Of a stretch of DNA of 64,000 nucleotides, positions 48,891 through 61,228 are shown piece by piece. The notes below the pieces were generated by a model that was not told where the DNA came from, did no database searches, and saw only the letters and a program-made list of their open reading frames with translations. A program made the position numbers and the translations under genes. Source of the stretch: Sclerodactyla briareus (Eukaryota > Echinodermata > Holothuroidea > Dendrochirotida > Sclerodactylidae); the NCBI GenBank assembly GCA_026419785.1, contig JAODTK010000433.1, positions 124,001 through 188,000 of the forward strand, in the 5' to 3' direction. How positions within the stretch are numbered: position 1 is the stretch's first letter; the number at the start of each line of letters is the position of its first letter.

Positions 48891-50699
48891 TCATTACGCC
48901 TACTATATGTAAACACTCCACTCATTCTTCATAACCGTAAGTTCCGGGAACAGTTACGTCTTTGAGAAACAACTGGCCAGGCCAGACATGGGAGGATTTA
49001 GGACAGAGTAAAACCTATGGTGAGTTCAGCCACCAGTTAATTCAAAATCGTTTTATCCACAATCTTCTCCACGAACTTCTCTCCCACACTCCACCCACTT
49101 TCTCTAAAGTGTCCCTTGCTTCCGCTTCCGACTCCGTTCACTGAGAATCCCATACGTCACTCATTGTTGTTGCCCATTGGATGTTCGCCTCGAAACGGTC
49201 TGTCTTCATCAGCTCCGATTCACGATTAACAATATCGCCCTCAATTTGGAAGATCTGCGGAGGCTGCAGAATAGTTATATCTAACTGTGAGTTAGGAAAG
49301 GTCGAGTGCCGACCTTCAGCTAGTGGGGTCTCACTATTCTCCAGTCAACTGACGTTGTGCGAATAGTTTTTCAGGAAGAAAATGTATACAGCGGATGACA
49401 AGATAAGTTGTACCGCATTCCGACACATTCTGCAGCATGACTGATCAGCTACAGAATAGATGGACTTGGAATGAAGAAAAGTTACCGTTAAGCCTAAATT
49501 GACATCTTGTAGGCACCTTATGAGTGAACTACAGTTATATTTTTCAGGTATATTACATGTCTTCTGTTCCATTACTAGCACTGGCACATTGCCAAACAGA
49601 AAAGTGTCATGACAGTAGAACGTTACTAGTGAGTAGCATTGTGACGTGTTTGTCGGTACTGGAGATATCGGTCATTCATGCTGATCCGTATCAGCCTATG
49701 ATGATTTAGACCAGGCGTCAGCCACCATTCTACCTCTGTACATAGCGCAGATATCGATGGCCTCAGCGACTGTTGGAAGACCGATAGGTCATGGGTAATG
49801 AAGCGGTGTAGAACAGGACTCCATCATCCCGCCAGCGATCGTAAGTCACGTTGCGGTTCCATCTTCGTTAAAATGTTCGAGGAATGTGATCTCTTTTGCT
49901 TTTGGTAGAAAAATGCGTTTGGCAGTAAAATCCCTGATCCGCTCCGAAACAAAAATAGAATTTATAATTGGAAATGACTATACACCATTTCACTTGTTAA
50001 CCGCGATTGTAATCTTGATATTTTCACACACAGGGTGACAATGAGTATGAATGAGTCCGAGATCTTATGCATACCACATTAGTCTCAACATTCATGTATA
50101 GACTCTTCAGTTCTTTATTGGCATAACTTTGGTACTACATCGATTCTCCGGGCTTTCTCTTCGAGCTTCAAATGACGGATTACCTTTGGTGTGATCATCC
50201 ATAAAATTCCGAAGAGTCCTACCCTGTCAACATTACTTGTTCTGTTTAGCATAGCATAATGTATTTAACAACCACCTACAACAAACCTAAACCGTGATGT
50301 TAACAGAAGCTCAGTTTTTGCTTAAAAGTGGGTTACACTTGTGAGTTTCTCAAGGCAGCAACACAAATGATCAGAACGACAGTCTGCATATAACATCGCG
50401 ACCTGTAACAAACGTAATTTGAGATTCCTACGGAGTGCTAGCATCACATAGTTTTAGTATCTTACCCGATAACACATTCATGAATGAATTGCTGACAGAA
50501 GGTATTCATTCGATCAACGGAAGGAAAAAAAAACACTTACGGAAACGTCGAATGTTACGATACTCACGCATAGGTGGACGAGTCCTGTTAACACGAACAG
50601 GACGTGATAATTGAAAGTTGTCATAGCATAATTGATTATGACAGGGATTCTGCGCAAACAATAACACTAACGCCCGGTGTAGATGAAACCAACAACAGC
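48891..50699. other. Unassigned upstream region of the receptor gene
   Basis: No repeat family or exon was recognised. It may hold distal regulatory sequence or 5' untranslated exons of the receptor gene, but nothing specific can be shown. Confidence 0.4.
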
Positions 50700-50950
50700 T
50701 GCTGGAGTTGTCGATGATCGCTAGCCTGTCAACTAGACGCCGTTCACGGCTGCTCACGTGACCCCTCTCACCTGCTGCCGGTGAGGCGCGCGAGCGTCGT
50801 CCTGCCAGCGCACGGAAGCTAATCGAGCCAGGCTCGAAAGCAGCGGAAAACGCCGAACCTCCAATCACAATTAGCGGCTTCCACTCCAGCGATACGAGAG
50901 TGTCTGGAGAGATTATTTCTCGCGCGGCTGGTTCAGTGACGGGAATTGAG
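50700..50950 (+). promoter_or_regulatory. CpG-rich patch, probable promoter of the receptor gene
   Basis: This stretch is rich in CpG and GC against AT-rich flanks. It contains an E-box CACGTG (50755-50760), a CCAAT box (50861-50865) and several 'gcgcg' and 'gccgg' words. It lies about 460 to 700 bases upstream of the receptor ATG, with no TATA box at a convincing place. I infer a TATA-less promoter/5'UTR region. Transcription start and direction are not visible from sequence. The antisense frame at 50506-50868 is not supported as a gene. Confidence 0.5.
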
Positions 50951-51412
50951 GGCCGAATTTGGAGAGTTGATGGTAATTGTGCATGATAATCATCCTCTGG
51001 ATCTACTATACTGGATTAATAACAAATGTCACATTGAGCCCATTATGATGACATGGTATTGAAAATCTCAGAATTTTACTTTCGTCCAGGAGAAAACTTT
51101 GGATCACAGCTTTTCATTTCATGGAATCGTTAAGTTGTGGTGATTATCGCATCTATAGAGAGGAACCGTGATTAATCGGCACATTGTGTGGTAGTCCCAA
51201 TCATTCCTTCTATAAACAGACTGACACAATGATTCCAAAGTTTCTATACAAACGGAGAGAATTCTGAAACGGAGCAGTTTAGATAGAGAGACATACGTAG
51301 CTGCAAATTGGCAGCAATAAAACATACTAGTAATGAATTTCGATTGGGAAACCAGCTCATTTTGGCGGGTACCTATCGGTTCATTATGATGATTGTTTTC
51401 GATTAGCTAACC

Positions 51413-51808
51413 ATGGGATCGAATCGCCGAAGGGACGTTGTATGCTATGATGGATTTGGGTCAGCTATCTATTTTTGCTTCTTCATATTTTTATCCAACT
51501 ATGCTGGTGCAGTTGTGGATCTGGATATCGCCATAAACGGAAAATGTTGCGGAATACCGAGAAACACAGCCTCTACAGATGGCGGTACCACGAACTGTCT
51601 TGATTATTTCGAAACCAAGCAGAATTATTCGAATCCGTCTCAAAATCGGAGGAATATATACATAGGAGGATTGTTCCCGATGAGTGGTTCACTGCATGAC
51701 GTCAATGGCATAGTCGATAGACAGGTGGCATGTCTGGCGCTAGAGAGGGTCAACAGTATGCAGTTTATACCGGACCATCAGCTAGTGATGTACTACAACG
51801 ATAGTCAG
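51413..51808 (+). CDS. First coding exon of a GABA-B-like metabotropic receptor (partial)
   Basis: This exon encodes residues 1-132 of a class C GPCR, a plasma-membrane receptor that in the GABA-B family binds GABA in a bilobed extracellular domain and signals through Gi/o proteins. The start is well supported: a TAG stands in frame three codons upstream and the context 'aaccATGg' is good. Residues 17-35 are hydrophobic (AIYFCFFIFL...), a signal peptide. A short pre-domain with C45, C46 and C62 follows. 'YIGGLFPMSG' (83-92) is the hallmark first strand of the GABA-B Venus-flytrap domain, and 'ALERVN...IPDHQLVMYYNDSQ' (109-132) its first helix and second strand. Possible N-glycosylation sites are N71 and N129. 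The exon ends in phase 0 at CAG|GTAAGT, where GABA-B receptors usually continue with a cysteine-containing loop. The segment between FPMSGS and the helix is about two residues longer than usual. Ligand and subtype cannot be assigned. No later exon was recognised. Confidence 0.85.
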
Positions 51809-54800
51809 GTAAGTGGCCAGAACCCGGATTGTGTCAGGTGCTAGATTACTGTAATAACGGCGGTGCACGCATGATCAGTGTAGCTCACAGATATGCATCG
51901 GAAAATCCTCAATGTCGAAATCGGAAATGTAAGAAAATGTAATTTTGTTACCACGTTTATGATACAGTTGACCCCACCAGGCAGGTTTATAACTACCCTG
52001 GCTCACTCTTTCGCTAATCAGTTTGAACAGCATAACAGGCAACTATGTGTGGTATGTATGTATGTGTGGTGTGTTCTCTTCTACTTCTTCTTATTAAGTT
52101 CCGAGTCGTCGCTTCTTTTAGGTCAGCGTTAGGCATTTCTTCCATCCATCATTTCGCAATTTTCGATATTCCTGAATCTTAGTGGAATAGTGGGCCACCG
52201 AAACATCCTCCCAGAAATCTCAGTTATCTCATACCTTTCCAAAATTGAAAATTTAACGAACGTAAGGAAACTAGAGGTTCGTTTTTGGCTAAACAACATA
52301 ATGGCCACCAGAAAGATTATAAGATCGAATGGAAGTGTCTGTTTTGGCATGGGGGTAGATGCCACTGGATTATTCAGGAAATGAATGTCATCATGGCATA
52401 CAACACAACCCCCGCTTGAGATGAAGTGCTGCCATGCGTTCCGGTGACACGCTAGATTTCGTCCATGTTGTTTCATGGATGTACTATGGTTACATACTAA
52501 CTTCTGCAATTTGAAGCAACCGGCAGATTACAGAGAAGGTCACGAATGGCGTGTTTTTATTTAGTGAAGGCCTATTCACTGATCTGGATCAGGTGTTGTA
52601 GCTTCTTACTCTTTGTGCGAGTTTCGCAGCCCTATAGACAGATAGGAGAGAAAGGCGGACCTGCTCGACCAATAGGTGCCTGGGAAGGAGGCCGACATAC
52701 GGTTCACTGGTGAAAATGTTCGTCCATGGTTCGATGACGTTTCCTCCTATTACTTCTTTCATTTTTCCGATGTTTCTACTAATGAGGAAGATCGCTGCAA
52801 GTTCCGCGTGGTAACGTTGGCGGACGTTGAGATAGTCAGAAATACTTTTTTTTGCATTTTGTGGTTAGTGAATCAGGAATTTTGCTTTTCAATATCGGAA
52901 CAAAAAACAACAAAACTGGATTTCGTTTTAAATGTGTGCGTTATTCCTATGCCTCCTCGGAATGATGTGACAACATAGTCATTCATAGGGATTCAGTCAG
53001 TTGCGTATCTGGGTCATCTGGGTCAAACCGTGACTTCTTTCAAACTTTTTTCCTGTCTCCCGTGCAACCTCCAAATTCCCGATAGTTTTAGGCATTCCTA
53101 CGAGGTGAGACCCGTCAGCAGGAGACTTCTCCCCCTGACCACCGTGTATGGCACGCTAGTGAACTCAGACCTTTCTTACCATCACTCCTATATTTAAACA
53201 AAGAGTCGATTGAATTGGGGAGTTTGATATGTTATGATATCCGCCAAGTAGTAACTGCACTGCGCAACACTGAGTTCTGAGTCTGGGACTCAATCGGACC
53301 ATAGTTGTGTATGTGCACTGGGATTCGCTTAGGCAGCAGAGTTTGAGAAACAAGATATCATAGGATACATGATACAATACAGGTTCCACTACTAGAATCG
53401 ATGCGTACAGCGTTACTCTCGACTCATGGCGTAGTATGCGGGCCAACAGTTGGGAAGGTGTCTAGCTGCCACAACTCGAGTCTATTGCAAATAATTTATT
53501 ACCGACGTACTGCTACTGATGTCCTCACATTGCACAGCAGTAACATTCAGTGGTTATATTCCGCTCCCAGTGGTTTCAAGCCCATATTATTTTACTCACT
53601 CTATACACACATACACACACACCAAACGCACCTACCACGCTTCCTCGCTCCGTCGAGAGCGTAAGCGGATCATGCTATCGTTTTGTATCAATCTGCTGGA
53701 AGCTAACAGCTGTATTGATTTTTCACGGTGAGTGAACCCAAGAAGAACACCTCTTATGTTTAGTGACAAATGGTTTGTTTAACGCAGCAGATAACCGCCA
53801 TCCAGGATAGCTGATTAATTCTAAAGTAGTGATTGCAAAATTCATTTGCACATCAGCACTGCCGTAATAACGATGGAGTCTTCCAGAAGTTCGCCATGAA
53901 CGTGCCTAATTATGATACGTTAGATTCTGGTATTAGGAGCCTTGGGCACACTGCGAATGTATTCACATGCCTTTTGATCACCGTCCCCTCTAAAAAAAGA
54001 GTTGGTACAACATTATATATTACCGTAAAATGGTATCAATTATGTGTTACGAAATGTATTCATGGCAAACCATTAGTATTAACGATCTGTACGTCTGTTA
54101 GCTACGTGAACTATGGCAGTGTCAGCCCTTTGCCATCTCTGGGATGAGCTAGCTATAACATTTAAATCAGTCAGAATATGACCCCGTGAAAAAATACTGT
54201 AGTATTCATGTTACCCATTTAGTATTCATGTTACCCCTTTGTATGGTATTGTAGCCTATAATATGTTGAAGTAACCCGAGAAGACTCATCGGTCGAAGGA
54301 TTCTTCTGTCCTACCCACCGCTGTGATGACAGACAGGTCGATTGTCAAGCATTCCCGAGTGGCATGCTGGTTGTATGAATCAAAATAGAAACAAACACAA
54401 AAAAACCCACGGTCCCTTCATCACCCTCTGGACTACCGAGTCCCGCACAGAGTTCCACGTGTGCAGAGGTGCCACGTGTACATCCTGCTACATTGGTATA
54501 TGCAGCTTTGTTGTTGTGGGGTAACTATTTTTCTACGGAAAACATCCGGCCAGGAATAATGAGCTCCTCCCTTCGACTTGCACAATTAGGCATACACACC
54601 TGAGATGTACACACGTCCATGCATGTATGTATTGCAAATGAGGTGAGATGTTGCAGTTTCTCCCCATTGGGAACATACCATTCAGGCGGAGGTCATTCGC
54701 ACCGGTTTGGCCTATAAGGACCCGGCAATAAACACCCTGGAGTTTAAAAAGGGAAAGAATCTTCGACGCGTGAGCCTAATAAGTACTCACTATGTTTTCG

Positions 54801-57467
54801 CAGGCCCCTTTTATTATCGATGGCTTTTTAGTTAAAGGTCAAACAGAGACATTACCTGGCGAACCTCCATTAGCTTGTTTAATCTGAATTGGCCTCGCTA
54901 AATCGCTGCTCATTACGATTGCCTGGGGTGGGTGTCATTGCATCTCCCCGAAGATCGAGCACCTCTGATTCCGAAGGCCGAAGACAGGTTTTTAATGAAA
55001 CGGTTTCTATCTGTGTGCACATGTCTCTACTTGTATCCACTGAGAAGCATTCTCCCTGCCCCACGCGTAAGTAGTGGACATGTTGCTGATGCTGAAGTAT
55101 GATTCCATGGCTCAATACATGGTTCCCAGATTCCAACGCCACCTGAATATGAACAATACTTTTGTTGGATCGTTTCATTAGAGTTGTGGCGCATTTTGCC
55201 TGATCTATATCTTTGGAGAGATGAACATGATAGATTACTCTTCAGCAGTTTAGAGTTTATACTCATAGACTATTGGTTGATTACCCTAGGAGGCATCGCG
55301 CGACATTGATATTCCAGTCAAAAATGGGGGGCACAAAGGGACTATAGCTGCTAAAAAATGAAATGAAACGAGTTTGTAGATGGTGGAAACACAATAGGCG
55401 CCACTGGGGTAAGCTAGGTAACACCATTTGACCCTCCGGTAGCCGTTGTACCCCTAATCGTTGTCATGGTTGCTGATTTAAGTTCATTAACAACATAAAC
55501 CACTCTATCGGTAGAGATTATTTTCAGCACTGTTAGTGTCATTGTTGACTGTTTTTACGGAATGCAATGAGAGAAAAACTGGATTTCCAACACCAGTGCT
55601 CTTACAAAACGCGTGTAGCTGAAAACCTCAACGTACAAACAAGACGACGCTCCCAAAGGGGTGAAATGAATAATACAGCAGCACTGTTAATTATGTTGAC
55701 TATATACGAGTAACGAAAGCTTCGAAGTTCTACAAAAAGCAACAACATTATTTTACAGAAACGTCGAGACGAAAACTTCATTTTGTGGACGACTACAGTT
55801 ACAAAACCTTCCCACATTCCATGAAACGTTCTATAGAAAAAACAACAACATACTATTGGAAAATAAAACAAAATCGAATAGAATGTTACTGTCATAACAA
55901 AAACTTAAAAACATAATATCAAAGAATCTGATATTACCATGCCAGTGTTATCATACAGACGGCCGTATATTAACATGTTGTCTGAAAACACAATTGTTTG
56001 AAAACCATTCTTGTGTTTATGGGAAGGAACCACAAGTGCGATAGATGTGTTGAGTAGGCCTGCCTGAACCATAAGCGATAATGACCGCAGAGAATACAAC
56101 TGGTAATGAAACCCACTATTAATTGTTTGTTTTTTTATTCCTTGCAATAAACCAAAATATCCTAATATTTCGAACACCACTGCTGTTGTAATAATATATG
56201 CTCGTGAGCCGAAATTCGGTGAACCAAAATCGTTTCAGAAACTTTCACATGTTTGAGCAACGTGGCAACAAACATTTTGTTGTCTAATTTATGGAACATT
56301 TGATGAAAACTAGAAACAAAATCAGCAGCATTGAAAAACAGCAAACGGTAAACAACCAGAAAGAAAGGTCACGGAACAGTTTTCGAAACAATTTAATAAT
56401 ATTGTTGTCGAAAACGTTATGTAAGCTAGGGTGTCAAGCATTATATTATTCAACAAATCTATTCGAGAACATCTCGAACTGTCTCAAGAAATTTCGTTGT
56501 TCGTTGGGAAGAAACCATGGGAGCGATTGTGGCAATGTATTTCCAAGAGATACAAAGAATAGCTAAATATCGCTTGCCTCAGCCATGGAACGTCTCATGA
56601 ATGGTGGAGCGCCTGCATGGGTGAGCGAGCGCTCCCTTTTTTGTTGTTGGAGATACATTGTAAAATAAGCACCAATGTAATCCTAGCCTAACTCTTGTCG
56701 GCTGGAGTTTGTATATCGCATGTCACAAGGCGGAGTAGGTACACTGTATATATAAATGAGTATCTCTAAGTACATGTAACGCACATGTGTAATATGTCGA
56801 GGTAGGCTTTTCTTGAGGATTTCCCTGTAGCTTCCGACTTCTCTGTGGCACATGCTAAAGAATCTTACAGAATGGTAATGGAAAGGAGTCCGTTTGTCTG
56901 AATATCTTCATTCAATTATGATTGTTCATAGTCTCACTACTAACACCTTCCAGTTATATTTCTAACTACACCTATAATCAACGTAGAACTAGATTTTAAT
57001 GTGAACAGATATAAAACGGAAAACGGAAAGAAATCAGCAGATAATTCGCTTAAAGGAGATGCACAACGTGACTAAATATAGTTAACACTGCAGTTCAGAA
57101 CGAAAGGTACGGGGGCACTGAGCTGTCTGCCATCAATTCATTTAATGGATTGCTAACATCCTTTATTGATCCAATTAGTTTTGGCTCTTCCCCCTGCGGA
57201 CTCTTCTGTGAGAGGTGAAAATGCTCTAGGGAGCGAGTGCTACATCAGCCGTATATCATCTCAACAGTTGGGTTCACTGCTCCATGGGTGAATTTTAATT
57301 TAGATATAAATTGCACGTTCAACTCTCGCAGTATCTTCAGTAAGATATTCGTGATTCATTTTCCAAATGAAACTATTATGATACTATTAATAATAATTAT
57401 GTACCTTATATAATAACGTTACCAATAATTGAAGGCGTCTTTGAATTCGGCCAATGTACCGTAGTAA
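51809..57467 (+). other. Probable intron 1 of the receptor gene, left part
   Basis: Begins with the donor GTAAGT at 51809. The open frame runs only 11 further codons before a stop, as expected for intron. I looked for the next GABA-B exon (the 'C..G' loop and the 'GCSSVS'-like strand) and did not recognise it. The other frames (for example 52676-52978 and 53833-54147) have no known domain. Two copies of 'agtattcatgttaccc' near 54200-54236 are a small tandem repeat. Confidence 0.5.
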
Positions 57468-57469
57468 TC

Positions 57470-57509
<40 letters not shown>

Positions 57510-57603
57510 CAACAACAACAACATGAGCTTGTGTGTGTGTGTGTGGTTGTGTGTGTGTGTGTGCGTGGTGTGTGTGTGTGTGGTTGTGTGTGTGTGTGTG
57601 TAT
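57468..57603 (+). repeat. (CAA)n followed by (GT)n microsatellites
   Basis: About 17 CAA units (57469-57522) are followed after eight bases by a GT-rich tract with 'ggttg' interruptions to 57601. The minus-strand frame through both is simple-sequence artefact. Confidence 0.97.
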
Positions 57604-58454
57604 TTAAACAAGTAATATCTAATGCATCCCCAATATTAGGGAAAAGCAACAAACAACATAATTCCATCTAGTTACAACTGTTAGACTTTTGGCAAACACG
57701 CATATTACATTAACATCATGTGAAAATATGGTTCGTTATCGCAATCATAGGCATCGAACTATACGAAAGACAGCAAGGCATATATAAAGCTGCATTGAGC
57801 CATCCTCATGGTGTGATTATAGTCTTACCGAACAAACAAAAAATCATTTAAATAGGATGTTTGTATGATTTAGGAGACGAATTATCACACCGAGCGGTGG
57901 TCTTCGTGTTCATCACTCAGCTGCGACGACTATATGAGAGATATCATTTAGATGTCAAGAGGGAGCTCTTGTGGCCGGTTTATCTAATTGATTAAATCTC
58001 GAAAAACACGAAGTCGTCAATGATTCTCTTCTCCTTGACAATTCAGACCAAATTGTCAAATTTGCGTCTTCGCCGATTTAATTAATATAGCAGGGGACCA
58101 ATGATCTACAACCATTGTCAGTTTTCTGTGACTCAATCATGAAGTACAATGTAATTACTTTTTGAGTAAGTTTTTTACTTCGTAACTCACTACAACCTTC
58201 CGGTGCGGATTGGAGTGAAGGGTGTAAGGTCATGAAGTAAACGAAGGGTATTGACAAAGAGCGTTGACAAGTACTGTGACGAATCACCAGCCGTGTGTTG
58301 CTATTTGAACCGGATTGTCGTGTAGAGGAGATCGGTCATAATTTTACACAATTCTTTGTACGGTATAACAAACGACGATGAAAAACCGCGCCCCACCTAA
58401 CCGTTGTACACAGAAATACATGACTTGCTCCCATATGAAACAGAGCCCGCTCGC
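57604..58454. other. Unassigned intronic or intergenic sequence
   Basis: Nothing recognised. Confidence 0.4.
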
Positions 58455-58672
58455 GTGTGTATGTATGTCACGCGTACGCGTACGTGTGTATGTATGTATG
58501 TATTTATGTATGTATGTATGTATGTATGTATTATGTATGTATGTATGTATGTATGTATGTATGTGTGTGTGTATGTGTGTGCGTGTGCGTGTGCGTGTGC
58601 GTGTGCGTGTGCGTGTGCGTGTGCGTGTGCGTGTGCGTGTGCGTGTGTTGTGTGTGTGTGTGTTTGTTTGTC
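58455..58672 (+). repeat. Compound (TATG)n / (GTGTGC)n microsatellite
   Basis: A TATG tetranucleotide tract (about 58487-58563) passes through a short GTGTATGTGT transition into about 12 units of the hexamer GTGTGC (58577-58648) and then GT/TTTG. The repeats lack stops in all plus-strand frames and in one minus-strand frame, creating false proteins of up to 140 residues. Confidence 0.97.
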
Positions 58673-59238
58673 TTTGCTTGGGTTTGTCGCGGTGTGGACT
58701 TTTTAAACTGATTCGAATATCACATAATTTGTTCATGAAAACTATTCATGTCATTGTGTGCTATCACTTTCCCTCTCCTGGCAACCCAAGCTTGTCCTAA
58801 TTTCTGAAATTGATGATGGGCCACCTCATAATGCCGATCGTTGTACCATCGTAAATCTTCAATTTTGATATAAGAAATCAATGTTTTGATATGAGTGATC
58901 TGGTGGAGGCTAAAGCGGTCGATAACCACTACAAAATAAAGCCACCTGACAGAGTTGAGACCCATTCTCACTACCGCCCTGCTCTATCACTACGCTGGCG
59001 CAGAGTCAACACTAGCCCTGCCCCTCGCCACCCCCTTCACATCAACGAGATGATGTACATGCCACTGATAACAAGCTAGCTATGACTCGGTAGGAGATAA
59101 CGCGCTGAAGCATATTGGTGAATATGTTAGGTATGGGCTATGTATCAGAAAACACAGACACCTTTATTGTCAGAGGATTAACCTGCATCTTGAATTTGTT
59201 TTTTTTTCCCCCTTTTTTTTACATTCTATGCACTATAC
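58673..59238. other. Unassigned sequence
   Basis: Nothing recognised. Confidence 0.4.
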
Positions 59239-59302
59239 AATAATAATAATAATAATATAATAATAATATAATAATAATAATAATAATATAATAATAATAA
59301 TA
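59239..59302 (+). repeat. (AAT)n microsatellite
   Basis: About 64 bases of AAT/TAA units with three 'atataa' interruptions. A T-rich tract lies just upstream at about 59200-59220. Confidence 0.95.
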
Positions 59303-61228
59303 CCATTCATACAGTCGGAAATATTGTGAAGCCTACTACTCCATCCATTGACTTTAGACATTTTCTCAAAACATCGCAGAATTCATTTCCTCTGTCCAGC
59401 TCGACGAACACAACCATAAGCTATACATACCCCGTTGTGCCTTGCATCTTGGAGACGCTATAATTAGATAAATTGTTTAAACTAGTTTCCCTCACAATTT
59501 ATTTGCTGATAGCAGAGTGCCCTACTGAGTTCATCTGTAACGACAGCACATTCGTCACATGTCCCCTCCTGTTCTTCTGTTTTGCTGTATAGCTTCATAT
59601 GCTAGAGGGAGGAATGTAGGCCTAGCCTACTTTCGTTTCCGAAGGGCAACACAGTACCTATTGCCGCCTGCAGTGAACATCAATATGCCAAGTGCGCTAC
59701 GGGATACGTTCCTCACTCGTTACAGTCTTGCAGCGCTTGCGAACTTGGGAGGCTCACGCAAGAAGTCTGATTAGTACGGTTGGACACACCTTTGCAGGTT
59801 TCGTGGGGAAGTTTCTTATCTATCGTTGCTCCCTCTCCCCCGTTACTGCGACCATGGCTCTTCTCCTCGTGCACCTGATACCCATAGTCCTATCAGTAAC
59901 GTCTGTAACGACTGATGAATACTAATCATACAGCACACGTGTTAAACTACGCATTACTAACTCACTGTTGTGCAGTCCGACATCAAAATCCTGTGTGGAG
60001 AAATTATGAATTATATCAGTAACAACAGACAAAGGGCGATGTGTATACCACAGAGCAACGTTGATTTCTCTTGATCGTCCCTCAAAGTAGGTATTTGATA
60101 ATGGACTGGGAGAAATGGACGGCTGAAACAATATCGTCTTCCTCAAACTAATAACCGTTTACTTCTGTCATGTTCAAAACAAGAATTAGGTAATAAAAAC
60201 AAACCAAAGACGAAACAAAGCGAAATAACACAACACATTCTAATACCTGATATTAGTACTTAGGATAACACATACCAGGAACAATGAGGTTTCGTATAAT
60301 TCCCAAGAATTGTCAAAACCTGAACCAAATCGTCTCATTTACCGGCTTCCGTACCGTATAAATACACGAGGGTTGTGATTGTTTGATTACCATTCGGTGT
60401 ATCTAGGATGTTACACAATACACTCAAAGCGTGGGGGACAATGTTAGCCCATGCCGCTGAGTCCAAGTCAGAGTCATCGCGCCATGATCGCCACTGTTTT
60501 TGACAGAGCTTATTTCCTATTTTTTTATTTAAAAAACCATGCGTTCTGCCTTCGTTACGGTGAAATGTATCGTTCTCGCACCCCTTCCTCAGCCCCACCT
60601 ACTAAAATCGCTTTATTTTGACAACTGTCGTGAAAGAGCTCAGCCGACTCGATAGATTCACACAATTACATGGTCGATAATATTATATGTCATATCCATG
60701 TCGCAGGAGTATGATATTGATGGTTGTACATTAGGAACCTCGCCCCAAGCCCCCGCATTCCTTCCATTTGGTTCTATTAATCATTCTTGTGAACCCTCAT
60801 GGTCCCTGTTGGGGATTGATTGTACAATTACTTCCTCTAGCCTTTCACGGTGGCTTTTGTTGTTGCAACTGTTATGCATAGCCCAGCCGAATACATATTC
60901 TTAATTATATGCAAAAAAAACAGTACAATGAAGCTATGAAGGATATTTGATCACATCTCCTACCCTTCCTATAACACCATGTTGTTAAAACTCTTCTCTG
61001 AGAGCTTAGCGGAGCTGATAGAATCACACAATTTAGCGTAACATTACCGGCAGTTCCGCGGAAGCAGCACTTGTTTAGATTAAATTCGCACACTGAACAT
61101 TCAAAAACTCATCAAATCTTGCACACTCTCTGGAGTTAAAATAGCGTTTTGGTCGGCGTTGGCACCACGACTGTAGCTAATTTTTCGGAGAATAGTCGTG
61201 TTGCCCGCTGCCTCTGGACTACTTGTCA
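59303..61228. other. Unassigned sequence with a small local duplication
   Basis: 'gctcagccgactcgatagat' with 'tcacacaatta' (about 60639-60668) is echoed by 'gcttagcggagctgatagaa' with 'tcacacaattta' (about 61004-61035). No gene recognised. The frame at 60698-60904 contains a short stretch resembling a SET-domain phrase but nothing around it supports that. Confidence 0.4.

Noticed and set aside
50506..50868. 120-codon minus-strand frame over the CpG-rich patch
   Set aside because: High CpG lowers stop frequency. The protein is not recognisable, and the position fits a promoter better.
58344..58800. Frames of 83-140 codons of Cys/Val/Met/Tyr or Arg/Thr repeats
   Set aside because: Pure products of the TATG/GTGTGC microsatellite.
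60698..60904. Phrase 'INHSCEPS' resembling a SET-domain motif
   Set aside because: Only this short phrase matches. The surrounding SET motifs and zinc-binding cysteines are absent.
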